The notes under the pieces: model-generated
Told to the model about the DNA's origin: nothing
The model's input: the letters and a program-made list of their open reading frames with translations, nothing else
The model's database searches: none
Source of the DNA: Stackebrandtia endophytica
GTDB taxonomy: Bacteria > Actinomycetota > Actinomycetes > Mycobacteriales > Micromonosporaceae
DNA length: 64,000 nt
Assembly: GCF_006716355.1 (NCBI RefSeq)
Contig: NZ_VFOW01000001.1
Coordinates: forward strand, 2,604,001 to 2,668,000
Direction of reading: 5' to 3'
In this document: positions 42,507-54,123 of the stretch, in pieces
Position numbering within the stretch: the first letter of the stretch is position 1
How the letters are laid out: each line of letters starts with the position of its first letter
Made by a program: the position numbers and the translations under genes

Positions 42507-43459
42507 ATGACCTCTGTCAGTCATCGACTGATCGGACTGGCGACGGCCTCCACCGTCATGATGCTGCTGAGCGGTTGTGGAGGTAGTCCGCCGGCGGACG
42601 CCGCCTCGGCGACGGAGCCGGAAAACCCGGCGAGCACATCGGCCACGTTGTACTACGTGGCGTACGACGAGGACGATTCCAGCGGGCGGTTGCTGTCCTG
42701 GAACGGTGGCGAGGTCACCGAGCTGGTGGCAGGAACGGTGAGCATGTACAACTCGGCCCATCCGTCGCCGACGGGTGAGTACGTCAGTTGGATCGAATCC
42801 CCTCGGTACCCGGATGCGGAACTGGTGATTCACCGCCCGTCCGACGGCACCCGTGAGGTTCGAGCCGAGTTCACCATGGGTGGGGAACACTGCGTGACAC
42901 CACGGTGGACTCCCGACGGAGTCCAGGTCGTCGTGGGGGTCGAGAACACCTGGGATCCGCTGGTTCTGTACAACGTGGAGTCGGATTCGACGTCTGAGCG
43001 GTTCTCGGTGCCCAGCTGCAACCCGATTCCCACCGAGACCGGCGTCTACTACTGGGATCACGACGCCGGAGACATCGCCACCTCGTCCCGGGAGCCGAAC
43101 CGACCCTGACCGGCGCGGGCCCGGCGGCGGCCGCCGCATTGGACGGCGAGATAAGGGGCCTGAGCAGTGTCAGCACCGACGGCAGCCAGGCGTGCGTCGT
43201 CGTGGCGGCACCGCACAACGGCGGCATGCGTCCGTCGCGGGAGTCCTATTGCGAAGCACTGATATCCACTGAGGATGGGTCCGTTCTGGCGCCGCCCACC
43301 GGGTTGGCCAACGAGCAACGGGTGTTCGGCCCCGACGGCGGGCACGTCTACCGCTCGGCCGGTCAGATCCACTTCACCGATGCCGACCTGACGGTCACCG
43401 CGTCGATGGCGGAGCCACCGGAACTGGTGCACGCCACACTCATCGGCTACACGGTCTGA
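42507..43459 (+). pseudogene. Beta-propeller-like lipoprotein split by a frameshift
   Basis: The first part (42507-43109) codes for 200 residues: lipobox LLSGC near residue 23, then propeller-like repeats (SPTGEYVSWIES, TPRWTPDGVQVVV). It ends at a TGA at 43107-43109. The other frame, open from before 43085 to 43459, continues the same protein: LDGEIRGLSSVSTDGSQACV aligns in pattern with the C-terminal parts of the paralogues at 41203 and 44098. A -1 shift near 43085-43108 would restore about 316 residues. Either a real mutation, programmed shift or sequencing error. Confidence 0.75.
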
Positions 43460-43579
43460 ACATCGTGGACCATTCCCGCCTCGCCGCAGACCGACTGAGG
43501 CGGGACCATCGACGAGCATCGTTGACGGTGCTCACCGTGCCTAACCGGGTGCCCACTCCACATCGGTGAAACGAGGACC

Positions 43580-44101
43580 ATGCCGATCGACACCAGCCAG
43601 CGGGAGTTCGACGCGTTCGTGCGCGGCCGAAGTCCCGCCCTGCTTCGGTCGGCGTACCTGTTGACCGGCGATCAGCAACTGGCCGAGGATCTGGTGCAGT
43701 CGGCGCTCAGCCGCACCCATCTGGCATGGCGTCGACTGCACCAGACCAGCAACGCCGAGGCGTACACCCGCCGCACCATGTATCACCTCCAGGTCAGCTG
43801 GTGGCGCCGCCGAGCAGCCGAGCGCCGAGTCAATCGGCTCAGTCACGAACCCGAGGTGCAACCCGATGCCGCCGACCAGGTGACCCGCCGCCTGGTCATT
43901 CGCGAGGCACTCGCGACCCTGACGCCCCGTCAGCGAGCCGTCATCGTGCTGCGCTTCTTCGAGGATCGATCGGTCCAGGGGACGGCGAACATGCTGCGCT
44001 GCACCGAGGGGACCGTGAAAAGCCAGACCTCGAAGGCGCTGGCCTCGCTGCGGCGGCGCCATCCGAACCGTTCGGACTTCAGCGAATGGAGCAACACGTG
44101 A
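43580..44101 (+). CDS. SigE-family RNA polymerase sigma factor (ECF), copy 2
   Basis: A 173-residue sigma factor closely parallel to the one at 40698: region 2 with RSAYLLTGDQQLAEDLVQSALSRTHLAW and region 4 with LTPRQRAVIVLRFFEDRSVQGTANMLRCTEGTVKSQTSKAL. GAGGA lies before the ATG. Its stop overlaps the GTG of the next gene (GTGA). The two sigma factors and their neighbours form a local duplication. Confidence 0.92.
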   Translation: MPIDTSQREFDAFVRGRSPALLRSAYLLTGDQQLAEDLVQSALSRTHLAWRRLHQTSNAEAYTRRTMYHLQVSWWRRRAAERRVNRLSHEPEVQPDAADQVTRRLVIREALATLTPRQRAVIVLRFFEDRSVQGTANMLRCTEGTVKSQTSKALASLRRRHPNRSDFSEWSNT

Positions 44102-45168
44102 CCGATCCACTACGTGACGACCTCAATCTGCTGGCCGACGATGTACGCCCGGTCGACCTGGTGCACCGAGTCCGGACCGGATCGAGACGGCTGGCGCTTC
44201 GACGCGCGGCGCTCACCGCCACGGCGGCTGTCCTCGTGATCGCCGCGGCCGCCACCTCGGCCATCGGATTGACCGATTCCGCCGACACCACGGTCTCGGC
44301 CGACCACGATGCGCTGCCGGACGATCCCGACATCGCCCGGCTGCTGAACCCACCGATCACGCCGGTCACTGAGCTCTCGGGCGCGGTCTACCACCTGGAT
44401 TCGGACGATCGGCTGCTCAGCTGGTATCCCGCGACCGGGCAGACCACAGTGGTGTCCACCACGTCGGGCGACACAGCGGTCTCCCCCGACGGCCGATATA
44501 CGGCTCGGGTGACCGAGGACGGCCGGGTGATCGTCGGCGAGCTGTCCGACCCCACCGACGCCGGCACCGTCGTCGCCGATTCCGTCGACTCCAGCTGCGG
44601 ATCACCACAGTGGATTCCCGGTTCGGACGCGATGCTGGTGAAGACCGACAAGGGCTGGCAGGAGATCTCCATGGGAGGTGACACGCGCCCGATCACGTCG
44701 CAGGCCCGCTGCATCAACGCGACGGCTCGCGCCGTCGACGGGTATCTCATCGGGTATCTCGGCGACGACGAACGCAATCAGCCCAGCATCCGGGTCGTCC
44801 ACTCCAGCGGTCAGGTGGTGGCGTCCATTCCGGCGGGACTCGTCGACGGCTACTGGGTGACGAACCTGGTGTCGATGTCCCCCACCGGTCGGCACCTGTG
44901 CGTCAATCTCGCCGAGGCCGCCTCGGACGGGCCCGGCACCTGCGACGCGGTGATCGACACCTGGACGAGTACCGTCGCCGTTCACCCCGAGGACGGCTTC
45001 ACCGCGTTGAGTGTCTTCCCCGATGACGACCATCTGCTCACATGGCAGCGGATCGCGGGTCAGGACCGACCCGGGTGGGATCTCGTCGATGTGGACGGCC
45101 GGGTGGTGGCCACCGGCCCCGCCGGACCGGATCCGGCCGGGTTCCGCCCGCTCCGCTACGTGCCTTGA
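44098..45168 (+). CDS. Membrane-anchored beta-propeller-like protein, probable sigma partner 2
   Basis: A 356-residue paralogue of the 41203 protein: cytoplasmic segment with RLALRRAAL, membrane helix (about 40-60), then a repeat-rich exported domain (SPDGRYTARVTEDGRV, SPTGRHLCVNLAEA, FPDDDHLLTWQRI). Coupled by overlap to sigma factor copy 2 and probably regulating it. The 390 bases after it (45169-45558) contain a 16-bp direct duplication (45164-45179 and 45181-45196) spanning the stop, a terminator, and no gene I can support. Confidence 0.8.
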   Translation: MTDPLRDDLNLLADDVRPVDLVHRVRTGSRRLALRRAALTATAAVLVIAAAATSAIGLTDSADTTVSADHDALPDDPDIARLLNPPITPVTELSGAVYHLDSDDRLLSWYPATGQTTVVSTTSGDTAVSPDGRYTARVTEDGRVIVGELSDPTDAGTVVADSVDSSCGSPQWIPGSDAMLVKTDKGWQEISMGGDTRPITSQARCINATARAVDGYLIGYLGDDERNQPSIRVVHSSGQVVASIPAGLVDGYWVTNLVSMSPTGRHLCVNLAEAASDGPGTCDAVIDTWTSTVAVHPEDGFTALSVFPDDDHLLTWQRIAGQDRPGWDLVDVDGRVVATGPAGPDPAGFRPLRYVP

Positions 45169-45512
45169 GGATCGACGTAGCTTGAGGATCGACGTACCTC
45201 GAGATCGGCCGACTCTTCCGCGAACCGGTTCCCGGGCCTCGGGAGAACAGGCCCGGGGACCGGTTGCCATACAGGTGGCGGTTGATGTCCCCGACCGGCT
45301 GTCGGTGACGAACCGCCCTAACCGGGAGACCATCCAGCTTAAGGCACGACCTGCCACCACCACGGCTGGCCCCCGCCGCTGCGACCTGCCCAATCGATCC
45401 ACGTGATCGGCCTCTGTAGACCGACAGGCCGCACACGGCATCGACGTCATCGCCGACGGCGGCGAACACCACGCGCAAGCCGACCACGATCAACCATCGT
45501 CCACAAAAGAAA

Positions 45513-45541
45513 CCGGGCCGGTCCATAACGGACCGGCCCGG
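45513..45541 (-). terminator. Terminator of groEL
   Basis: A 12-bp stem CCGGGCCGGTCC/GGACCGGCCCGG (45513-45524, 45530-45541) with a 5-base loop, 17 bases beyond the groEL stop on the minus strand. Confidence 0.9.
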
Positions 45542-45558
45542 TTGACGATCAGGGAGAC

Positions 45559-47329
<1,771 letters not shown>

Positions 47330-47339
47330 ATGACAGGTA

Positions 47340-47364
47340 TAGCACTCTATGCCCGAGAGTGCCA
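47340..47364. promoter_or_regulatory. CIRCE element 2 (HrcA operator)
   Basis: TAGCACTC (47340-47347), 9 bases, GAGTGCCA (47357-47364). It lies 35 bp upstream of the first element, centre to centre, and nearer the 5' end of the promoter region. Confidence 0.92.
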
Positions 47365-47463
47365 ACCCCGGGGTGCGGAAACGGCCCGCCACCACAGCGG
47401 ATGACGGGCCGAGTATCTGCCTGATCACTCTGGTCGGCAGCGGTTACGCCACCGCTCGATCGA

Positions 47464-48558
47464 TTATTGGTCGCCCTGCGTCGCCAGCGTCTGCGCCGAA
47501 ATCGGTTCGGTTCTGCTGCGCGCCCACGCGTAGGTGACCAGGATCATTCCGACCAGCCACACGACCGGAACAATCATGACCAGCGAGATGATCGCCTGGA
47601 TCAGGATCGTGAGGATCACCTCGGCCGGTCCGTTGAGCCCCACCGAGATTCCCGCGATGATGAAGCCGCCGATCAGGTGGACGATGCAGCTGAACACCGC
47701 GACGACCAGCCAGAGCAGGATCAGTCGCCCCAGCGCCCCGCCGAAGTTGCGATTGACGAGTGTGAACGAGCGACCGTACGGGTTGACCCGTCGTTCGAAG
47801 GTCGCCGCGGGTGCCAGCAGGCTCAAGCAGACCAGGAAATAGATGCCCGGCAGGATGCACGCCACCAGACCCACCAACACGGTCAGGTAGGCCAGGATTC
47901 CCCAGCCCCACAGGCGAACGCCTCGACGGAAGCCGTAACTGAAGGCCTCCCCCAATGACACCCGTTGACCGACCGACTCCTTCGCCGCGACCCACAGAGC
48001 GCCGGACCAGGCCGACGCGGTCAGATAACCCAGCACCAACGCGATCAGCAGGGACGGTATGGCCGTACCGAAGTCGGGGTACTGCCAGTCGCCGTTCGAC
48101 CAGTCGCTCGACCAGGTCGTGGTCATCGGGGCCGTCGACAGCGAATACGTGCTGCCCAGGATCACCGAGGGAATGAACACACCCAGCAGCATGAGGACGC
48201 CGATGGAGCGCCAACTGCGCTGGAAGATCTCCATGCCCCGCTGCCACCAGGTGCCGATGTCCGTCGTCACCAGCGGGTCGCCCGACGGGCCGTGGCCCGG
48301 GTAGCCGCCCGGGGGCGGTTGCCCGGGTGGTGGGCCACCGGGCGGGTACGAGCCCGGAGGTGGACCGCCGGGCGGTTGATAACCGGGGGGCGGTCCCTGC
48401 GCGGGCTGTCCACCCGGTGAATACGACCCGGGGTACTGAGGCCCCCCGTGACCACCCGGGGGCGGTTGCGGTTGTCCCCCACCCGATGGCGAGTCCGGAC
48501 CACCCCGGTACGGGTCATCCCCTGACGGTGAGTGAGGCCCCGGTGGCGTCGTAGTCAT
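47464..48558 (-). CDS. Polytopic membrane protein with Pro/Gly-rich N-terminus
   Basis: A 364-residue protein. Residues 1-95 are P, G, Q and Y-rich low complexity, cytoplasmic by the positive-inside rule. Six or so helices follow (first at about 115-135), with LVGLVACILPGIYFLVCLSLLAPA in the middle resembling the conserved stretch of GlpQ-associated/YciC-like membrane domains. Function unknown. A Pro-rich head plus membrane domain recurs in the protein at the right edge of this window. Confidence 0.8.
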   Translation of the reverse strand: MTTTPPGPHSPSGDDPYRGGPDSPSGGGQPQPPPGGHGGPQYPGSYSPGGQPAQGPPPGYQPPGGPPPGSYPPGGPPPGQPPPGGYPGHGPSGDPLVTTDIGTWWQRGMEIFQRSWRSIGVLMLLGVFIPSVILGSTYSLSTAPMTTTWSSDWSNGDWQYPDFGTAIPSLLIALVLGYLTASAWSGALWVAAKESVGQRVSLGEAFSYGFRRGVRLWGWGILAYLTVLVGLVACILPGIYFLVCLSLLAPAATFERRVNPYGRSFTLVNRNFGGALGRLILLWLVVAVFSCIVHLIGGFIIAGISVGLNGPAEVILTILIQAIISLVMIVPVVWLVGMILVTYAWARSRTEPISAQTLATQGDQ

Positions 48559-48637
48559 GTCGGCAACATAGCAACGACCAGGGGATCAATAGACCATTTT
48601 CGACATATCGAGCCACATCGACACCTGTGGAAAACGA

Positions 48638-48669
48638 GTGGGGATGAACCGTCACCGGTTCATCCCCAC
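48638..48669 (-). terminator. Terminator of cold-shock gene
   Basis: GTGGGGATGAACC (48638-48650) pairs with GGTTCATCCCCAC (48657-48669) around a 6-base loop, about 60 bases beyond the csp stop on the minus strand. Confidence 0.8.
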
Positions 48670-48731
48670 CTACTAAGCCTCATGCGTCGTTCGCATGAGA
48701 GAACCCGTCCGGATCTACCGGACGTGGCCCC

Positions 48732-48932
48732 TTATGCGACGCGGACGTTCTCCGCCTGCGGGCCCTTCTGGCCCTGCGTGACGTCGAACTCGACGCGCTG
48801 ACCGTCATCCAGCGAACGGTAGCCGTCCGTCTGAATTGCGGAGAAGTGAACGAACACGTCCGCTCCACCGTCTACGGCGATGAAGCCGAAGCCCTTCTCC
48901 GCGTTGAACCATTTGACGGTTCCCTGTGCCAT
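48732..48932 (-). CDS. Cold-shock protein (CspA family)
   Basis: A 66-residue OB-fold protein with RNP1 KGFGFI (residues 14-19) and RNP2 VFVHF. Starts [17 protein letters not shown], the standard family N-terminus. It binds single-stranded RNA or DNA. GAGGAAA precedes the ATG. The 186-bp region upstream to the next gene is long enough for a structured 5' leader, as in regulated csp genes. Confidence 0.96.
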   Translation of the reverse strand: MAQGTVKWFNAEKGFGFIAVDGGADVFVHFSAIQTDGYRSLDDGQRVEFDVTQGQKGPQAENVRVA

Positions 48933-49118
48933 GTATTTCCTCTTACTAACTTCTTGTACTCCCGACCCCACGGATGCGTAGCCGGTCGATCACCAGCTGA
49001 GCTTCCGAATGCCGAGTGTCACCACTACGGCACTGGTCGCAAACGATGACCAGGGACCGAGGGTACACGGTGAATATCCGGGTTGACCGGCGACAACGTC
49101 CGACGTCACCCGTGAGGG

Positions 49119-50780
49119 TCAGCCGTGGCGCCGGGATTGGACGATCGTGAAGCGGCCCGAGACGTAGTGCGGGTTGGTCAGTGCGGCGTTGGCCGCGGCG
49201 TTGCCGCCGGAGCCGTGGAAGTCGGAGAAGGCCGCCGACTGGTTGACGAAGACACCGCCGGTCAGGTTGCAGGACAAGTGAACCGCGACGTCGCGTGCGG
49301 TGCGTTCGGCGTCGTCGAGGACGGCTTCGTCGGTGGAGTAGACGCCCATGGTCAACGCGCCCTGCTCGCCCACGACCTCCGACACCAGTTGCAGGCTCTG
49401 CGCCGTGTCGGCGGTGGTCACCAGGTAGGTGATCGGGCCGAAGCATTCGGTGCCATAGGCCTTCTTGGCCTCGGCGGGCACCTTCACCAACAGCGGAGTG
49501 TGAACTCGGGCACCCGGGTAGGTCGGGTGGGTCAACGCCTTCGACGCCAGCACGACCTCGCCGGAGTCGGCGGCTGCGGTGATGCGCTCGACGCCCTGCG
49601 GCGAGACGATCGCACCGATGATCTCGACGGCGCGTTCGGCGTCACCGGTGAGCTTGCCCACCGCGGTGGCGATGCCGGTGACGACCTCGTCGGCCGACAG
49701 ACGACCGTCGGGGGTGTCGATGCCGTCCTGCGGGATGAAGATGGCCTGACTGGTGGTGCACATCTGTCCGCTGTAGAGGCTCAACGTGAAGGCGATGTTG
49801 CGACACATGCCCTTGAAGTCGTCGGTGGAGTCGACGACGATGGTGTTGACGCCGGCCTTCTCGGTGTAGACCTGCGCCTGTCGCGCGTTGGCCTCCAGCC
49901 AGTCACCGAACTCGTTGGACCCGGTGAAGTCCACAATACGTACTCGCGGGTCGGTGGCCAGTTCGGCCGCTACCCGGTCACTGGGGTCCTCAGCGGCCAA
50001 CGTGACCAGGTTGGGGTCGAAACCGGCTTCGGCCAGCACCTCGCGGGCGTACTTGACGGTCAACGCCAACGGCAGGACCGCGTGCGGGTGCGGCTTGACG
50101 ATCACCGGGTTTCCGGTCACCAGCGAGGCGAACAGGCCCGGGTAGGAGTTCCAGGTCGGGAACGTGTTGCACCCGATGACCAGCGCGATGCCTCGCGGGG
50201 CGATGTGGAAGGTCTTGTTCATCACCAGCGGTTCGCCCTTGGCGGGTTTCTCCCACCGCGCGGTGGCCGGGGTGCGCAGCTGCTCGGCGTAGCCGTAGGC
50301 GACGGCCTCCAACCCCCGGTCGAGCGCGTGCGGGCCACCGGCCTGGAACGCCATGACGAACGCCTGCCCGGTGGTGGCGTGCACTGCGTTGGCCAGGGCG
50401 AACACGTGGGAGTGAATCCGGTCCAGGATTTCGACGCACACCCCGGCGCGGGTCGCCGGGTCGGTGTCACGCCAGCTCGGCCACGCGGCCTGGGCGGCGG
50501 TGATCAGCTTGTCGGCGGGGACCCGGGGGTAGTGCACACCCAGTTCGATGCCGAAGGGGCTGTCCTCGGTGGCGACGTAGTCGGTGATTCCCGGCAGGTC
50601 GAGTGTGAACTCGCCGCCGAGCACGCTCTCGAACTCGGCCTTGCCGTCGGCTGCGGCGGTTTCACCGTAGATGCGGGGCGAGGGGGACTCGGGGTAGGCC
50701 GAGTAGTAGTCACGGGAGGCGATCGCCGCGGTGGCGGCGTCGAGCTTGTCGCGGTGCTTTGTGAGCATCGGGTGCGTCAT
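49119..50780 (-). CDS. paaN: PaaN-type aldehyde dehydrogenase
   Basis: A 553-residue aldehyde dehydrogenase of the PaaN group (phenylacetate degradation). It has the NAD-binding region GNPVIVKPHPHAVLP, a DFTGSNEFGDWLE segment (GSTEVG-like) and a catalytic Cys in LYSGQMCTTSQ. PaaN was proposed to act in ring-cleaved phenylacetyl-CoA intermediates; no other paa gene is nearby, so its substrate here is open. TGAGGT precedes the ATG at 50780. Confidence 0.88.
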   Translation of the reverse strand: MTHPMLTKHRDKLDAATAAIASRDYYSAYPESPSPRIYGETAAADGKAEFESVLGGEFTLDLPGITDYVATEDSPFGIELGVHYPRVPADKLITAAQAAWPSWRDTDPATRAGVCVEILDRIHSHVFALANAVHATTGQAFVMAFQAGGPHALDRGLEAVAYGYAEQLRTPATARWEKPAKGEPLVMNKTFHIAPRGIALVIGCNTFPTWNSYPGLFASLVTGNPVIVKPHPHAVLPLALTVKYAREVLAEAGFDPNLVTLAAEDPSDRVAAELATDPRVRIVDFTGSNEFGDWLEANARQAQVYTEKAGVNTIVVDSTDDFKGMCRNIAFTLSLYSGQMCTTSQAIFIPQDGIDTPDGRLSADEVVTGIATAVGKLTGDAERAVEIIGAIVSPQGVERITAAADSGEVVLASKALTHPTYPGARVHTPLLVKVPAEAKKAYGTECFGPITYLVTTADTAQSLQLVSEVVGEQGALTMGVYSTDEAVLDDAERTARDVAVHLSCNLTGGVFVNQSAAFSDFHGSGGNAAANAALTNPHYVSGRFTIVQSRRHG

Positions 50781-50983
50781 AGACCTCAGAACCTGTCCGG
50801 TAGTCGCGTCATTGGTGGTCGGGCGTGGGGAGGCTGTCGGTGGTCGACACCGCCGACACGCCGAATGCGGCGCCCTGCGGGCGATACCACCGGTCACTCG
50901 AGAACGTGCCCGGATTCACCGGACGCGTCCTCGCAGGCCAACCTGCAACACGGTCATGCCCGGGTCGCCCGAACACGTTCTCA

Positions 50984-52270
50984 TCATGCCGTAGGCGTCG
51001 GCGTCTTGGCCAGTTCACCACGGTCTTCCAACGGTTCGGTCGGCAGTTCCCGCATTCGGCGCAGCGGGGAGAACAGGACCGGCAGGAAGGAGAGGCATCC
51101 GGCCGCGCCCATGATCCACAGGGTGTCGCGGGCTCCGAAGTTCTCACCGAGGATGCCGCCGATCAGTGCGCCCACCGGCATGGTTCCCCACACCAGGAAC
51201 CGCAGTGTCGCGTTCATGCGCCCCAACAACCGGTCGGGGGTCAGTGCCTGGCGGAAACTGACCTGGGTGATGTTGTAGACCATGACGCCCGCCGACATCA
51301 CGAGCGAGCCGAAGGCGGCCAACCACACGGTCCAGTGGTCATGCGCCAACGGAAGCAGCAGTCCGCCGGGAATCGTGAACGCCATCGACATCCAGATCGC
51401 CGGCCCCTGGCCGATCAGTTGCGCGACACGCCGCGCCGTCGTCGCGCCCAGGATCGCGCCGACTCCCCCGATCGACATGTACACCCCGATCAGGCCGGGG
51501 CTCAGTTCCAGCTCCCGGGCCAGGAAGACCACCTGCATCGCGTGGTACCCGGCGAAGGTCAGGTTGCCGAGGCCGGTGCAGAGCGCGATTGACCACAGTA
51601 GGCGGTTGCTGAAGACGAATCGGAGGCCCTCACCGATCTCGGCGAGCAGTCGGGCGTCGGGGTGTCGCTGCGGCTTCTCCTCCCGTTTGCGGATCCGCCA
51701 CACCGCCGAGGCGGAGGCGGCCATGGCCACCGCATCGACGAACAGGACGACCGGCGCGGTCAGCCAACCGATCAGCAACCCGGCCAGACCGGGCCCGCCC
51801 AGTTGGCTCACGCCACGCACCGACTCCAGTTTTGAGTTGGCCTCGACCAGGTTGGGTCGGCCGACCAGGTGCGGCAGATAGCTCTGGTACGCCACGTCGA
51901 AGAAGACCGTGAAGATGCCCAACAGCAGCGCCACCGCGTACAGCTGCCAGATGGTGAGCACGTCGAGCCACCAGGCCACCGGGATGGTCAGCAGGATCGC
52001 GGCGCGGACCAGGTCGGTGACGACCAGGACGTTGCGGCGTCGCATCCGGTCGACCCACGCGCCGGCGGGGAGACCCACCAGCAGGAACGCCGCGCCGGCC
52101 GCGGCGCTGAGCAATCCGACCTCGAACTCGCTGGCGGACAGGGCCAGCACGGCGGCCAACGGAATGGCCAGTGAGGTGATCTGGTGGCCGACCTGGCTGA
52201 CCGATGTCGAGATGAACAGACCACGAAAGTCGTGATCACGTAGAAGACCGAGGCGGTCGCTTCGTGGCAT
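50984..52270 (-). CDS. MFS exporter (drug:H+ antiporter-3 family)
   Basis: A 428-residue protein with 12 predicted helices and the DHA3 pattern: N-terminal FRGLFISTSVSQVGHQITSLAIPLAAV, then GLPAGAWVDRMRRRNVLV (motif A between helices 2 and 3). It is divergent from an ArsR-like regulator with 88 bases between, the usual layout for a repressor and its efflux target. GGAAGG precedes the ATG at 52270. Confidence 0.9.
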   Translation of the reverse strand: MPRSDRLGLLRDHDFRGLFISTSVSQVGHQITSLAIPLAAVLALSASEFEVGLLSAAAGAAFLLVGLPAGAWVDRMRRRNVLVVTDLVRAAILLTIPVAWWLDVLTIWQLYAVALLLGIFTVFFDVAYQSYLPHLVGRPNLVEANSKLESVRGVSQLGGPGLAGLLIGWLTAPVVLFVDAVAMAASASAVWRIRKREEKPQRHPDARLLAEIGEGLRFVFSNRLLWSIALCTGLGNLTFAGYHAMQVVFLARELELSPGLIGVYMSIGGVGAILGATTARRVAQLIGQGPAIWMSMAFTIPGGLLLPLAHDHWTVWLAAFGSLVMSAGVMVYNITQVSFRQALTPDRLLGRMNATLRFLVWGTMPVGALIGGILGENFGARDTLWIMGAAGCLSFLPVLFSPLRRMRELPTEPLEDRGELAKTPTPTA

Positions 52271-52358
52271 GGTCGCCAGCCTTCCGCAGTGATTGGGAAA
52301 AGTCAATCGATAAACGGGCCGTTCGGTGTAGGCCCCGTCACCGGCCTAAACTGTGGTG

Positions 52359-52913
52359 ATGCCGCATGACTCGGGTGATCGTCCTTTTGCTACCGAAGAG
52401 GAGGCCAAGGCCCTCGCCTCGGCGGTCCGTATCCGAATTCTGCGGCTGTGTCTGGACACCGCGTTGACCAACAAGCAGATCGCCCAGCGGATGGAGATGA
52501 ACCCGGCCACCGTTCTGCACCACGTGCGCAAGCTCGTCGCGACCGACTTCCTGGCCGCCGAACCGGCTCGCACCGGAGCCCGCGGTGCCAAGGAGATCCC
52601 GTATCGCGCGACCGGGCGGTCCTGGCGGATCCGTCTCGAACCACAGTTCCACTCCACGCTCAGCAAGGTCATGGTCGCCGCATTCATCGCGGAGTTTCCG
52701 GAGGAACCGGAACCCAGCACGTTCATGAGACGGCTGGGCGTGCGCCTGACCGATGCCGAGTACACCGAGTTGTGCGATCGCCTGTCGAACGTCCTCGCCG
52801 AGTACGTCAATCGGACGTCCAGCAGCGAACCGGACGCCAAGCCCTACTCCATCTTCACCACGGTGCATTCCGACAACGGCCGCGAACGGAGTCTTCCCGG
52901 CGACACCGAATGA
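52359..52913 (+). CDS. ArsR-like winged-HTH regulator
   Basis: A 184-residue protein with an ArsR/HTH_20-type DNA-binding domain (about 15-75: ALASAVRIRILRLCLDTALTNKQIAQRMEMNPATVLHHVRKLV) and a C-terminal helical part. No metal-binding Cys cluster is visible, so it is probably not a metal sensor. It likely represses the divergent MFS exporter. The start could be the GTG at 52353. Confidence 0.87.
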   Translation: MPHDSGDRPFATEEEAKALASAVRIRILRLCLDTALTNKQIAQRMEMNPATVLHHVRKLVATDFLAAEPARTGARGAKEIPYRATGRSWRIRLEPQFHSTLSKVMVAAFIAEFPEEPEPSTFMRRLGVRLTDAEYTELCDRLSNVLAEYVNRTSSSEPDAKPYSIFTTVHSDNGRERSLPGDTE

Positions 52914-52975
52914 CCCGGCATCGTTCGCCCGGCCGGTCGTGCATTCAGCGGCGACTCGACCGGGCGGGGGGATCG

Positions 52976-53983
52976 TCAGTCGAGCTTCTTCTGGACGGTG
53001 GCGACATGCCCCACCAGCTCGAAACCCAGGTCGCGATTGATGGCGAGCATGGCCGCGTTGACATCGGCGTTGCCGGTCTCGATGAAGCGCACCTGCGGGC
53101 AATCCCGTCGCAACTGCCGCTGCGCCTCGATCTTCAACGCCAAGCCCAGGCGGTGACCTCGGTGGTCCGGGTCGACAAGCGTGATGCCGACGTCGGCGGT
53201 GTCCTCGACGCCGGACTTCAGGACCAGAACGGTGTAGCCGCCGAACGCCCTGGTCTCACGGTGCCGCGCGATCGTGATCCGCTTGATCATTCCCTGCGCC
53301 TCGTCCTCGGCCTCCGACTCCCGCAGGCGCCGCACGTCGATCTCGGGCTTCTCCACCTCGATGTCGCCGTGTGGCACATCGGTGCTGACCCGCGCCGCCA
53401 AGGCCAGGACACCGGGCGCCAGGTCGTCGGGGGTCGGAGGCGTGAAGGTGATCAGCTCGTAGTCGGCGCTACGGTCCCGAGCTTCGGGCCACAGCCGGTC
53501 CTCCGTCGCCACCGAGGAGGTCAGGTCGAGCCGATAGACGTTGAGGGTCAACGCCACTGCGAAGCCGTTGGCGGTGACGAAACCACGGGAATCCACCCAG
53601 CGGGTGTCGCCCTCCTTCGGGAACAACGTGCTGGCCACGGCCACCGTGCGGTCGTGCCGGTGCCCGACTTCGACGGCGGAGTCGAGCAGAGCACCGCCGA
53701 CGCCCCGTCGCCGGTGTCGGGGGCCGACCATGATTCCGAGCTGAGCCATCTGCCGGTTCTCATGTCGCGGCAACATGATCAACGCCGCACCGAGCACTTC
53801 GTCACCATCGACGGCGACGATCGTGTGTCGCTCATCGGTGTCCGAAGATGAGGTGATCAGGCGGCGCAGCTGGAAGCGACACTGCGCGAAGGCGTCGCGG
53901 TCGTGCACATTGGTCTCGTCGCTCATGGCGAGTACTTTGTCCACCATGGAATTATCGGCGGGATCCAGCGATATCAACTTCAT
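52976..53983 (-). CDS. Double-GNAT acetyltransferase, paralogue 1
   Basis: A 335-residue protein with two GNAT domains. The first has an acetyl-CoA loop in VGPRHRRRGVGGALL (about 91-105); the second has DPDHRGHRLGLALKIEAQRQL (about 273-293) followed by IETGNADVNAAMLAINRDLGFE. The tandem layout recalls mycothiol synthase and Eis-like enzymes but neither is matched. It is first of three related genes in a row. Confidence 0.88.
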   Translation of the reverse strand: MKLISLDPADNSMVDKVLAMSDETNVHDRDAFAQCRFQLRRLITSSSDTDERHTIVAVDGDEVLGAALIMLPRHENRQMAQLGIMVGPRHRRRGVGGALLDSAVEVGHRHDRTVAVASTLFPKEGDTRWVDSRGFVTANGFAVALTLNVYRLDLTSSVATEDRLWPEARDRSADYELITFTPPTPDDLAPGVLALAARVSTDVPHGDIEVEKPEIDVRRLRESEAEDEAQGMIKRITIARHRETRAFGGYTVLVLKSGVEDTADVGITLVDPDHRGHRLGLALKIEAQRQLRRDCPQVRFIETGNADVNAAMLAINRDLGFELVGHVATVQKKLD

Positions 53984-54123
53984 GACTTCATAGTGACATC
54001 ATGAAGACTACATGGCAATACTCCGACCACATCTCATTGCCGGACCACCGGACCGACAATGAGATGAAGCCCCAGCCAGCGCAGTGACGACCACCCTACC
54101 GACCGCGACGTCACGCGGACTTG

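Noticed and set aside
45164-45196. 16-bp direct duplication at the end of the second propeller gene
   Set aside because: Short and adjacent; most simply replication slippage, with no flanking element.
49125-51278. A 717-codon open frame opposite paaN and the MFS gene
   Set aside because: It is a shadow frame produced by codon bias of the minus-strand genes; the translation has no domain and is rich in V, G, H and R.
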